Assembly (NCBI GenBank): GCA_041740995.1
Contig: JBGSKY010000095.1
Coordinates: 1-39,681, forward strand
Length of the DNA stretch: 39,681 nt
Source of the DNA: JBGSKY01 sp041740995
Lineage (GTDB): Bacteria; Planctomycetota; Planctomycetia; Pirellulales; Pirellulaceae
Direction: 5' to 3'
Shown in pieces: positions 25,326 through 33,787 of the stretch. The stretch's first letter is position 1. Each line of letters starts with the position of its first letter. The position numbers and the translations under genes are program-made. The notes under the pieces are model-generated. The model was not told the origin of the DNA and searched no databases. It saw only the letters and a list, made by a program, of their open reading frames with translations.

Positions 25326-26765
25326 ATGCAGGCTTGGGAACTTGAAACAACAATTTGTGCGATAGCAACCGGAACTGCTCCAGCGTTTCGCGGCATCATT
25401 CGCATCAGCGGTCCAGATGCCCTGGCCACAGCGTTGTTACTGACTGACCCAAAGCAGCGAACCGAGTTGGCTATGCAATTAGCGACTTTGAAAGCTGCGC
25501 GGCGAATCGCAGCTTCGATAGTATTGCCAGCGATCTTCCAGCGGCTACCAGCGGCGTTCTTTATTTGGCCAGACGAACGAAGTTACACGGGCCAGCCAAC
25601 TGTTGAAATCCATTCATTTGGCAATCTGACATTGCTGCAAATGGTCGTCCAGCGGCTGACCGAAATTGGTGTTGAGATCGCAGGGCCAGGAGAATTCACT
25701 TATCGTGCATTCCTTAACGGTCGGCTCGATCTAACACAGTGCGAGGCCGTACTTGGTGTCATTCATGCGGATAACCAAGCGGCGTTGCAGAGCTCGCTCC
25801 GTCAGCTCGCAGGCGGGCTTTCGCAACCGTTGGAGGCAATCAGAGGACGGTTAATCGAATTGCTTGCCGACTTAGAAGCCGGGCTGGATTTCGTCGATGA
25901 GGATATTGAGTTTATTTCGCGCGAGCAAATACGAACGCAACTGACTGAGCTGCAGCGTATGCTTCAAACAACCGCCGACCAGCTCGGCAGTCGCGTCCTA
26001 TCCAGCGAGCGACCACGCGTCGTCTTAGTTGGCTGGCCGAATGCTGGAAAAAGCTCATTGATTAACTCGTTGGCCCGGACCGAAGTGGCAATCGTCAGTG
26101 AAATGGCTGGAACAACTCGTGATTTTGTCCGGCAGATGGTGCCCATGGCCAGTGGAACGCCACTGGATTTGATTGACACGGCGGGATTTGAAGAAGCTCG
26201 CGACACAAGCGATTCGCTGGCAATTGCCGAAATCCGGCAGCTTGCCCAACGCCAACTTCGAGAGCAAATTGCCGTCGCTGACTTGGTTTTGATCTGCGCC
26301 GAGGCGGGAGAAGAGCGAGACTTCGGATGGTTAGATGAGAGCATAGCGACGGCTCGATCGACGCTTGAATGCTGGTTGGTGCAGACCAAATCTGATCGTT
26401 CGAAGAAGTCTGATGCTCCAGATCTGAATCTGAAGTCGACAGTACGATCGCTGAAGACGAGTGTCGTCGATACAGGTGGAACTGACGAGTTACGCGCTGC
26501 TTTACAAGATTGGATCGTAACTCGCCATTCCAACGACGCCGACGTCCAACCGTTGACATTGGTTCGCTGTTCGGCGTCAATCCAAGCAGCCAACGAAGCT
26601 TTGATGTCAGCGTTAGAAGTATCCAACGCCGATACCGCTACAGGTAACGAGCTAATTGCCGCAGAGCTCAGAAGCGCACTTCATGAACTTGGATCGGTTG
26701 TTGGCGAAGTTTATACCGACGATATCCTCGACGCCCTTTTCAGCCGCTTCTGCATCGGCAAATAA
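25326..26765 (+). CDS. mnmE: tRNA uridine-5-carboxymethylaminomethyl modification GTPase MnmE
   Basis: With MnmG, this protein builds cmnm5U at the wobble base of certain tRNAs. The N-terminal tetrahydrofolate-binding region (TTICAIATGTAPAFRGIIRIS, GEFTYRAFLNGRLDL) precedes the G domain: G1 GWPNAGKSS at 236-244, G2 GTTRD at 262-266, DTAG at 284-287. The protein ends in the obligatory FCIGK, whose cysteine is essential. The G4 element reads TKSD (354-357) instead of NKSD. AAAGGA lies 7 bases before ATG. mnmG is not in the window. Confidence 0.96.
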   Translation: MQAWELETTICAIATGTAPAFRGIIRISGPDALATALLLTDPKQRTELAMQLATLKAARRIAASIVLPAIFQRLPAAFFIWPDERSYTGQPTVEIHSFGNLTLLQMVVQRLTEIGVEIAGPGEFTYRAFLNGRLDLTQCEAVLGVIHADNQAALQSSLRQLAGGLSQPLEAIRGRLIELLADLEAGLDFVDEDIEFISREQIRTQLTELQRMLQTTADQLGSRVLSSERPRVVLVGWPNAGKSSLINSLARTEVAIVSEMAGTTRDFVRQMVPMASGTPLDLIDTAGFEEARDTSDSLAIAEIRQLAQRQLREQIAVADLVLICAEAGEERDFGWLDESIATARSTLECWLVQTKSDRSKKSDAPDLNLKSTVRSLKTSVVDTGGTDELRAALQDWIVTRHSNDADVQPLTLVRCSASIQAANEALMSALEVSNADTATGNELIAAELRSALHELGSVVGEVYTDDILDALFSRFCIGK

Positions 26766-26790
26766 TACGCTACTTCCGAAAACTCCAATG

Positions 26791-26841
26791 AATACGGAGA
26801 AACAAAACCGACCGACATTTGCTTTTCTCCAACTCCGTATT
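26791..26841. terminator. nested inverted repeats between convergent genes
   Basis: AATACGGAG (26791-26799) is exactly complementary to CTCCGTATT (26833-26841). The overlapping GGAGAAA (26796-26802) is also exactly complementary to TTTCTCC (26824-26830). Thus the left arm can form either of two stems. The element lies between the mnmE stop (26765) and the stop of the gene that ends at 26873 on the other strand, so termination is the simplest role, but there is no classic T tract. Confidence 0.4.
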
Positions 26842-26872
26842 TGAAGAGACGAGGAAATGCCGATGCCCGCGT

Positions 26873-27727
26873 CTATACTCCCAAGATTTTTGCTCGGACA
26901 GAACACAACAGATCGCGAGCATGTTTTATTTCTGCTTTTTGTCGTTCGGCCTCTTGCGGTATTTCCCGCTCGATTGTCAATGGTCCTTCATAGCCAATTT
27001 CGAGCAACGCACGCAGATATTCTTCAATGCCGACCGCACCATCACCAAGTCGGACTTCTTGGCCCCAAGTTTCGCCTGGTTGGTCGCTCCATGTTGCGTC
27101 CTTGCAATGCACTGATCGAATAAAACGGCCTAATTTTCGTAACGATTGAATCGGTTCTCCCAAGCCATACAAAATCATGTTCGCTGGATCAAAGTTCACG
27201 AACAAATTTGGCCGATCAACTTTCTCAATAAATCGCAATAAGTCTTCAGCGGTCTCTTGCCCTGTCTCAAGATTGACCGTCTGCACGTTCGATTGAGCGT
27301 GGTCACACAGGTGCCGCGTTGCTTGCAAAAAGTCTTTAAAGGTCAACGTTGAATGGTCGTGCGGCACAAACCCGATGTGCAATCCAATCGCTCCGCAGCC
27401 GAGTAAGCATGCGAAATCAGAAATCTCGCACATCTCTTTCAGTCGTACAGCTCGGGTTGTGTCGGGTACCAAACCAATCGTTCGTTCGACGGTTGGAATA
27501 TCGGCGTAGCTCTCGCCATCAAAACCACCAAACACACAAGTCAATTGGATATTGTGTTGTTCAATTTGGCTTTGAAACTCAGTCGCTGCGTCCGGAGTAC
27601 GATGAACCCGCGCTGGCGAGTGAAGTTGGATTGTCGGAATACCAAGCTCGACAACGACAGGGAACTGGACCCCCAAGCCCGCGCTCAAGCTGGTGAAAAC
27701 ACCGATCGGCCAGATATCACTTTTCAT
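26873..27727 (-). CDS. sugar phosphate isomerase/epimerase (xylose isomerase-like TIM barrel)
   Basis: This is an AP-endonuclease-2-type TIM barrel protein of 284 residues. Likely metal ligands sit at the expected strand ends: E154 in VNLETGQE, D180 in VNFDPANM, H207 in VHCKD and E253 in LTIERE. These residues define the divalent-metal site of epimerases such as tagatose 3-epimerase relatives. The exact sugar cannot be told; planctomycetes carry dozens of such paralogues. Its ATG overlaps the cysC stop by 4 bases (ATGA), so the two are translationally coupled, though no biochemical link between them is evident. Confidence 0.9.
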   Translation of the reverse strand: MKSDIWPIGVFTSLSAGLGVQFPVVVELGIPTIQLHSPARVHRTPDAATEFQSQIEQHNIQLTCVFGGFDGESYADIPTVERTIGLVPDTTRAVRLKEMCEISDFACLLGCGAIGLHIGFVPHDHSTLTFKDFLQATRHLCDHAQSNVQTVNLETGQETAEDLLRFIEKVDRPNLFVNFDPANMILYGLGEPIQSLRKLGRFIRSVHCKDATWSDQPGETWGQEVRLGDGAVGIEEYLRALLEIGYEGPLTIEREIPQEAERQKAEIKHARDLLCSVRAKILGV

Positions 27728-28452
27728 CGATCATTCGCTTTGCTATTTTTAGTTGTGGTGGTCAGCCATCCATGCCTTTTCAATTCGCTCAGCACACTAG
27801 CCGCAGCCTCTTCGATCGAATACTCCCCGTTTAACAACCGCAGCTCCGGTGCATCTGGTGGTTCGTAAGGGTCGCTGATGCCAGTGAAGTTTTTGATTTC
27901 TCCGGCACGAGCTTTCTTATACAGCCCTTTCGGATCACGAGATTCGCAAATTTCCAAAGGCACGTCGACAAAGACTTCAAAAAAACGGCCTGCACCTTGA
28001 CGCGAGTTCACATAGTCTCTGACCAGTTCGCGGTCCTTGCGATACGGCGATACAAATGCAGTTAGCACAATAATTCCGGCCGACGCCAACAGCTCGCATA
28101 CGGCGCCGACACGACGAATGTTTTCCGCCCGATCCTCCGGCGGAAACCCCAAGCCGAATCGGGCAGCGAAACTGTCTCCATATTGAGTAGTCAAAAGGGC
28201 GGGTGTCGCGCACAATCCATGCCGAATATTGTCACCATCAAGTAACATCGTGTGGATGCCTTCGCGATGCAGGATCAACTCGACTTGATTTGCAATCGTG
28301 CTCTTTCCCGACCCGCTCAATCCCGTAAACCAAACGACGCCACCGCGATGCCCGTTGAGCGTCTCGCGCGACGAAGTGCTGACCGACGAATCATGCCAGA
28401 CGACTATCGGCTCATTACGCGAGTTCGTTACTTTGGAATCAGGTTGGTTCAA
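27724..28452 (-). CDS. cysC: adenylyl-sulfate (APS) kinase with a 17-residue insertion
   Basis: The enzyme phosphorylates APS to PAPS, the donor for sulfation and an intermediate of sulfate assimilation. P-loop GLSGSGKS is at residues 44-51, the DGDNIRHGL block at 72-80, PPEDRAENIRR, the active serine in SPYRKDR at 135-141, and DPKGLYKKARAGEI, FTGISDPYEPP at the end, all canonical. In most APS kinases HGL is followed by about four residues before GF; here 21 residues intervene (81-101), ending FGL. The frame starts at TTG 28452, with no ATG before the P-loop, and the N-terminal IVVWHDSSVS matches the family lead. No sulfurylase gene is adjacent. Confidence 0.92.
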   Translation of the reverse strand: MNQPDSKVTNSRNEPIVVWHDSSVSTSSRETLNGHRGGVVWFTGLSGSGKSTIANQVELILHREGIHTMLLDGDNIRHGLCATPALLTTQYGDSFAARFGLGFPPEDRAENIRRVGAVCELLASAGIIVLTAFVSPYRKDRELVRDYVNSRQGAGRFFEVFVDVPLEICESRDPKGLYKKARAGEIKNFTGISDPYEPPDAPELRLLNGEYSIEEAAASVLSELKRHGWLTTTTKNSKANDR

Positions 28453-28594
28453 TGCGAAGCGTTTTCGATAAGATTGGAAATGAAGTTAGTGAATTTGAAA
28501 CCAACAATAGTTCTCGAAAAATAAGCGAAGCCAAGAACCTTAACTTGAGGGTTTAGCGAAATCTATCACCAAGCTTGATTGGCTCAGCAACTTT

Positions 28595-29164
28595 TTATTG
28601 TCCATCCAAGGCTAGCAAGATTCTTCGCATAACCGCGCTCTCACCCTTGGAAACGGCCGCCCAGCCGAGCACGCCACCAGCAGCTTGGGCAACGGCCTTT
28701 ATTTCTTTTTCGATCGTATGCTTCAGAGATTTGGCTTCTTCGGGTTCTAACTTGCCAACTAGCGAACGAGCATACGCTTCCCATGCTTCGAAAACACCGT
28801 TCTCAGGTTTGTGCGTGAGCCATTGGTCAAGCAGCATTCCAGCCGGCGTCTTTGGCGGAAGACCTTGTTTGGCCGCCGCTGTCATAACAATCTCGCGTTC
28901 ATTTTCTTGAATGATTTCATCAGCCCAAGCGACTGCCACCAACGGAAAAATCCTTAGTGCAGTCATCGACCGACCCGTTACTCCAGCCGCGACTAGTGCG
29001 TCCAAAACCGAAGAACTATTGATCCCTGAAAGACTCGCCAATTCGTCAGCGGTTTTGTCGCGTTCGAGCGAAAGCCGCATTTGCTCGGTCAATTTCGCAT
29101 CAACTTGATTGAAGAAGGCATTTTCCAATGCATCGGCTCGATCGCCAAAAGTGTCCGAACTCAT
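28595..29164 (-). CDS. TerB-like hypothetical protein
   Basis: The product is a soluble helical protein of 189 residues from ATG 29164 (open from 29221). The stretch RIFPLVAVAWADEIIQENERE resembles the TerB/tellurite-resistance helical fold, where a WADG-like turn and an acidic helix bind metal; here the usual G is replaced by E. An N-terminal RADALENAFFNQVDAKL helix is another likely conserved element, and an AGGVLG glycine patch is near the C-terminus. The fold call is from pattern only. No tellurite genes are nearby, and the role is unknown. Confidence 0.65.
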   Translation of the reverse strand: MSSDTFGDRADALENAFFNQVDAKLTEQMRLSLERDKTADELASLSGINSSSVLDALVAAGVTGRSMTALRIFPLVAVAWADEIIQENEREIVMTAAAKQGLPPKTPAGMLLDQWLTHKPENGVFEAWEAYARSLVGKLEPEEAKSLKHTIEKEIKAVAQAAGGVLGWAAVSKGESAVMRRILLALDGQ

Positions 29165-29262
29165 TCGTGTAGTACTGTCGATAGAAGGGTTAATTTGGTG
29201 GGAGAGAAGCACCGAAGTCACCTATTCTAGCGTCTTCGGCAAGAAACTGTAGACGACCGAAA

Positions 29263-30909
29263 TTACGCCAGAGAGACCGTCCGCACCCTTACATTTTGGT
29301 CCGTTAGCTCGCTGTCAGCTATTTTGAAAGATGAAACTGGCAGCGAATTGTATTGGCACCACAAGTCCTTTATCGTTGATGGCAAATGAACTTCGGGAAC
29401 TTCGCACCGGTAAATATTTTTGCTCGCAGCTACGTTTGTCGGCAGACCGTCTCGCAAGACAATCTCGCCGCTTTGAAAAACCAATTTGGCCCGACTAAAC
29501 ATTTGTTCTGGGTCATCGTCTTGCTCATAAAGCACAAGATCAGCGGCCGAGCCAAGCCCCAAGTTAAACTGGTCAGCCAATCCTAACGAACGAGCTGGAC
29601 CGTAGCGCGTGATGATGGCGATTTCTTCCAACGTATATTCGCGTCGAAGGTCTGCCAAACGACACCAATCGCCGGTTGCCGGATGCAATTGCTCCAAGAT
29701 CTCCATCCTGAAATCGTAGTTCATCAGAAGTTTGATCAGGTGAGGATAACTCGTGAACGGAGCCCCGTTGGGATGATCAGTCGTCAAGAATATTTGCCAT
29801 GGATTCTTCACTAGCAGAAACAATTCCAATCCAATTGCCCACTGCAATGCATTTACAAATTGCGAATGGCGGTATTTAAACGGCAACACGCCACAGCCAG
29901 CTTGACATTCAAGATCTTGAAAAATTGCGCGACGCGGACGGGCCATCGATCGATTAGCAAATTGGTGCATCGTATCGGCAGAGAGCGTTACGGTTTCGCC
30001 GAAAAGAACTTGGCCAACATCGATTGAGAGCTCAGGTTGCTTGTTGACACGATCCGCCAATTGAATCGCCGCCGAACTGTAGCCTAATGGTCCATCGCTA
30101 CCATAACTATGAAATTGCGCATGCGTTAAATGTATTCGCTGGCCTTCGACAGCATCAATGGTCGCTAGTGTTGAAGCGATATTGCCTCGCGTCCCAAGAT
30201 TACTGCAATGCACATGCAGCGGATGGGGCAAACCAAGCTGGTCGACGGCGCGAGCAAGACGATTCAGAATAACGCGTGGCGTGATATGCCAATGCTGATG
30301 CAACGTGTCTAAATCCATAGCTCGCTGGTTGTATTTGAAACCGCTGATACCACCTGCATTGACAACCTTCACGGCCATGCATTGCGTTGCCCGCAGCATC
30401 CAAGCGACATAGTCTCGCAACTCCGCGTCGCTGGCGGTAAGTGACAAACGATGCAGCAAAATCTCCTCATTGCCCAATAGCACGAATCCGCCAGTACTCA
30501 AATGTGGCGTGTCGATCATTTCATAATGCGCGTGCCTCGCACCGCTGGGCACCACGGCGGGTTCGAAGCATGTGGTGTAACCCAATTCAAGATACCGCTG
30601 GCCAGCTTCCAATGTCGTTGGCACAGGACAGGTCAACGCGGGACTGTTTGGTACGGTAAATCGACTCTTGACCGGCCTGCTGCGATAGGGCAAAAGCAAT
30701 CTTGCCAAATTCGCTTTACCGCCGCCGATGTGCGTGTGGATGTCAATCCCACCGCGCATCGCAATACAATCTTCGCCGTCAATTACCAAATCGGCTTTGG
30801 CAGCCGAATCATTGGCGACAATTTGTCCTCGCTCGATTGTCAGCTCGTTAGATTGCTCGACAATCCGATCCGCATGTATCCATCTTGCATTCCGAATAAC
30901 GATCCGCAA
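29263..30909 (-). CDS. fhcA: formylmethanofuran dehydrogenase/formyltransferase-hydrolase subunit A (FhcA/FwdA-like)
   Basis: FhcA is the amidohydrolase subunit of the complex that hydrolyses formylmethanofuran to formate in the tetrahydromethanopterin C1 pathway. The protein has 548 residues and the dinuclear-metal site: HTH at 58-60 in HTHIGGG, Lys181 in AVKVVNAGG (expected carboxylated lysine), H232 and H234 in HVHCSNLG, H263, and D378 in TTDHPNGAPFTSYPH. The start is TTG 30909, supported by AAGGA 7 bases upstream. Planctomycetes are known to hold this pathway, usually attributed to ancient transfer; subunits B, C and D and other pathway genes are not in the window. Confidence 0.93.
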   Translation of the reverse strand: MRIVIRNARWIHADRIVEQSNELTIERGQIVANDSAAKADLVIDGEDCIAMRGGIDIHTHIGGGKANLARLLLPYRSRPVKSRFTVPNSPALTCPVPTTLEAGQRYLELGYTTCFEPAVVPSGARHAHYEMIDTPHLSTGGFVLLGNEEILLHRLSLTASDAELRDYVAWMLRATQCMAVKVVNAGGISGFKYNQRAMDLDTLHQHWHITPRVILNRLARAVDQLGLPHPLHVHCSNLGTRGNIASTLATIDAVEGQRIHLTHAQFHSYGSDGPLGYSSAAIQLADRVNKQPELSIDVGQVLFGETVTLSADTMHQFANRSMARPRRAIFQDLECQAGCGVLPFKYRHSQFVNALQWAIGLELFLLVKNPWQIFLTTDHPNGAPFTSYPHLIKLLMNYDFRMEILEQLHPATGDWCRLADLRREYTLEEIAIITRYGPARSLGLADQFNLGLGSAADLVLYEQDDDPEQMFSRAKLVFQSGEIVLRDGLPTNVAASKNIYRCEVPEVHLPSTIKDLWCQYNSLPVSSFKIADSELTDQNVRVRTVSLA

Positions 30910-31001
30910 AAAAATATCCTTGTGGTTCAGTCAGTTCCGCAGAGCGATTTAATTAGCAATCGAAACGGAATAGATCTCTGCTTGAGCAACGTAGTCAAAC
31001 T

Positions 31002-33521
31002 CTATTGTTTTGCAGCAATGTTTCCGCCCGCGCCACTTCGAATATAACTGATCAAATCACTTATTTCTTCGGCAGTAAAAGTATTGATCAAACCCGCTGG
31101 CATCATTGATACTGGACTCGGTTTGGTCTGAACAATTTCATCGCGTGAGAGCGTCGTAAAACCCTCTGGGTCAAGCATATTTGTTGAAATCATAAGTTTA
31201 TCGCCCGATAGATTTGCAACTCGTCCAGTGATGACACGATCATCGTCTGTTAAAAATTGGGTCGCTTGATACTGGTCGCTGATTTCTTTATTCGGTTCAA
31301 CGATTGCGGTAATCAAGTCACGAATTGAAAATCGACCCGTCGCGCCCGTCAAATCTGGGCCTTGGATGCCGCCTTGGCCCGCAAATCGATGGCACTGGTA
31401 GCACTGTCCGACCGCAAAAAGCTTCTTGCCGTTCTGAAGATTGGGCTGGTGATCACTCTCGGTTGCTGTGACCGCCTCATCGACCGTCCATTCTCGAACC
31501 ATCGTTCGAGCCTGTAGGGCTTGGGCGGGATCGATCGACTGAGGTTTCTTTTGAATCAGATTGCCTAGCTTGGTCGCTGTTTCATCGTCCAGCTTGGCAA
31601 TGGCCGCTTTTCGAATGTTGTCAATAAATCCGCCAAACGAGTTGCCACCTCGTGCTGAAGCGACGTCAAAGAACCATTGAAAATATCGCTGACGCAATTC
31701 GAAGGACCATCCTTGCTCGATTTCCCGTAAGCAAAGAGCGTAGTGAATTTGATCGTCAGCCGATCCGCTGTTAGCGAGCAAATCGACCGACTTAGCAACT
31801 GCATCTGGCGCGTTTAAGTAAAGCAGAACAGCGGCCAATTCACGATTGACAGACGAGTTCACCGACGAGCTCGGAAAGTGATCTGACAACTGGTCGATAA
31901 CCGATTGTCGTTCGGTCGACGCTAAGCTATCCGCACGAACGAAAAGAATCTGGTACGCTCGTAATAAATCAAGCCGAGATTCGTCAGTCAGTTGTTGCCA
32001 ATTAATCTTGGAAAGCATCTGGACCGCTTTCAACCTTGCGTCATTGTCTCCGCTCCGCGCCAGGGCAACGCCGGATGTAATTTGCGACACGGGTTCAGTT
32101 ATTTGCAGGACTTTGGTTTTCCAATTTTCAAGCGGTTGATGTTCCAATACAATTCGCGCGGCATTTCGAACCGCTCGATCCTCGCTTCCAAGGTGTTTGA
32201 TCGCCAATTGCACTGCTGCGGCGTCACTAGGACGATGAAAGCTTTCTAGTTCACGACGGAGTGCGGCTTCGACGGGCGTCGATTGAACAGTCACTTTCGC
32301 ATCCGTCTGTGCGCCCACATATCGAACTCGGTAGAGCGCTGATTGAGTTCTTCGACCACCGACGGAAACATACATGCAGCCGTCCTGCGGCCGCACAATA
32401 AGATCGGTCACCGCCAATGGGGCGGCTGAAATAAATGGCTTTATCGATCCAGTATAACTGGCACCGTTGGGTTCCACCTGAACCGCATAGATGACTCCAT
32501 AGCTCCAGTCGCTGATCATCAAAGACGATCGATAAGGCTCCGGAAATTTTGTCCCGTAGGCGAAAGAGATGCCAGTTGGTGAGCCATATCCAACATCAAC
32601 GATCGAACCGAATGAGTCTGCTGCATAAGCCGGATATTTTCCGGTTCCGTTACGCCAGCCGAAATCTACACCGCTGACAACATGGTTGACGCGAGTCGGC
32701 CGGTACCAAGGCGTACCAACGTCCCATTCCATGTCGGCATCATATGTAAAAAGATCGCCTTGTTCGTTGAACGCAATATCGTATTCATTTCGAAATCCAA
32801 CAGCCACCAACTCGATGTCGGTCCCATCTGGCTTGAAACTCAATACAAAGCCGCCCGGCCCCAGATTGCCTGCCATAAACCCTCGCGCGTCAGGCATACG
32901 ACCAAGCAAATGGTCATTACCCCAGTTGTGAGGAACGCGGGAACGCTCTACCGACTGAGGAATTTCGCAAGCGTTACCGGCACAAGTATAAAGCCGGCCA
33001 TCGGGCCCCGGAATAATCGCATGCGGTCCGTGCTCAGACTTCCCCTTAATCGGAATGATGAAGTCAGACGTTTCAAATTGCCCGTCTCCATCCATATCTT
33101 GCAGTCGGTAGACGCCATTCGTCTGCTCATCGTCACCGTTGACGCCTACATACAACCCGTCTTTCGAAGCGTAAATTCCCTGGACCATTCCAACCGGCGC
33201 CGCGATTGAAGTGACGGTCACTTGTGAAGCCGAATCATCACCAACGATAAGTTCTGAATCGCTGAATTCAACACGATATAGTCCGCCATACTGGTCGCTG
33301 ACAATTAGGCTACCGTCTTGGTCATTGGCCATCGCAACCCATGAGCCTTGTTCCTTCAACGGCACTTCATAAACCAATTCTACTTTGAAGCCCTCTGGAA
33401 CTCGAAACGCGTCCATCGGTGTCGAACGCAATTCGGCGTCAGCAACCCCACACATCAAGCAGCCAAGCATTGGCAATGTCGTGACGCAAAAGACATGAAA
33501 GAATTTTTGAAAGAATTTCAT
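31002..33521 (-). CDS. PVC-type membrane-bound dehydrogenase with C-terminal cytochrome c domain
   Basis: This is an exported multi-domain protein (839 residues from ATG 33521, chosen because AAGGA precedes it and MKFFQKFFHVF... forms a signal peptide). Residues about 40-400 form a glucose/sorbosone-dehydrogenase-like beta propeller (MDAFRVPEGFKVELVYEVP, DMDGDGQFETSD, GPHAIIPGPDGRLYTCAGN, VGFRNEYDIAFNEQGDLF). A region of HEAT-like helices follows, then cytochrome c with CYQCH at 707-711 and Met-rich late segments (SMMPAGL) as heme ligand candidate. It probably oxidises sugars or similar compounds in the periplasm. It is a common planctomycete fusion; substrate unknown. Confidence 0.93.
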   Translation of the reverse strand: MKFFQKFFHVFCVTTLPMLGCLMCGVADAELRSTPMDAFRVPEGFKVELVYEVPLKEQGSWVAMANDQDGSLIVSDQYGGLYRVEFSDSELIVGDDSASQVTVTSIAAPVGMVQGIYASKDGLYVGVNGDDEQTNGVYRLQDMDGDGQFETSDFIIPIKGKSEHGPHAIIPGPDGRLYTCAGNACEIPQSVERSRVPHNWGNDHLLGRMPDARGFMAGNLGPGGFVLSFKPDGTDIELVAVGFRNEYDIAFNEQGDLFTYDADMEWDVGTPWYRPTRVNHVVSGVDFGWRNGTGKYPAYAADSFGSIVDVGYGSPTGISFAYGTKFPEPYRSSLMISDWSYGVIYAVQVEPNGASYTGSIKPFISAAPLAVTDLIVRPQDGCMYVSVGGRRTQSALYRVRYVGAQTDAKVTVQSTPVEAALRRELESFHRPSDAAAVQLAIKHLGSEDRAVRNAARIVLEHQPLENWKTKVLQITEPVSQITSGVALARSGDNDARLKAVQMLSKINWQQLTDESRLDLLRAYQILFVRADSLASTERQSVIDQLSDHFPSSSVNSSVNRELAAVLLYLNAPDAVAKSVDLLANSGSADDQIHYALCLREIEQGWSFELRQRYFQWFFDVASARGGNSFGGFIDNIRKAAIAKLDDETATKLGNLIQKKPQSIDPAQALQARTMVREWTVDEAVTATESDHQPNLQNGKKLFAVGQCYQCHRFAGQGGIQGPDLTGATGRFSIRDLITAIVEPNKEISDQYQATQFLTDDDRVITGRVANLSGDKLMISTNMLDPEGFTTLSRDEIVQTKPSPVSMMPAGLINTFTAEEISDLISYIRSGAGGNIAAKQ

Positions 33522-33787
33522 TTTTAGTATCCTTGCCAGGACGGCAAAAACAATCGGTGGGAGTGGGAGGTAACGAATATGATTTACCGTTGCGGCCAAT
33601 GCAAGGGTAAATTCAGCACCAACACTATCGTACTGGTCCGGCGAGACTCGATCCAGAACTGGTTGGTCCTTTAAATTTTGGCGTTGGCTTTTCGAATTGA
33701 TGATCGCTTTTCGCTATATTCAAGCCCTCGGACGCATCGCATTGCGAAGCTTCTTTCACCTCTGACTCAAACTTGCGGTATTAATCT

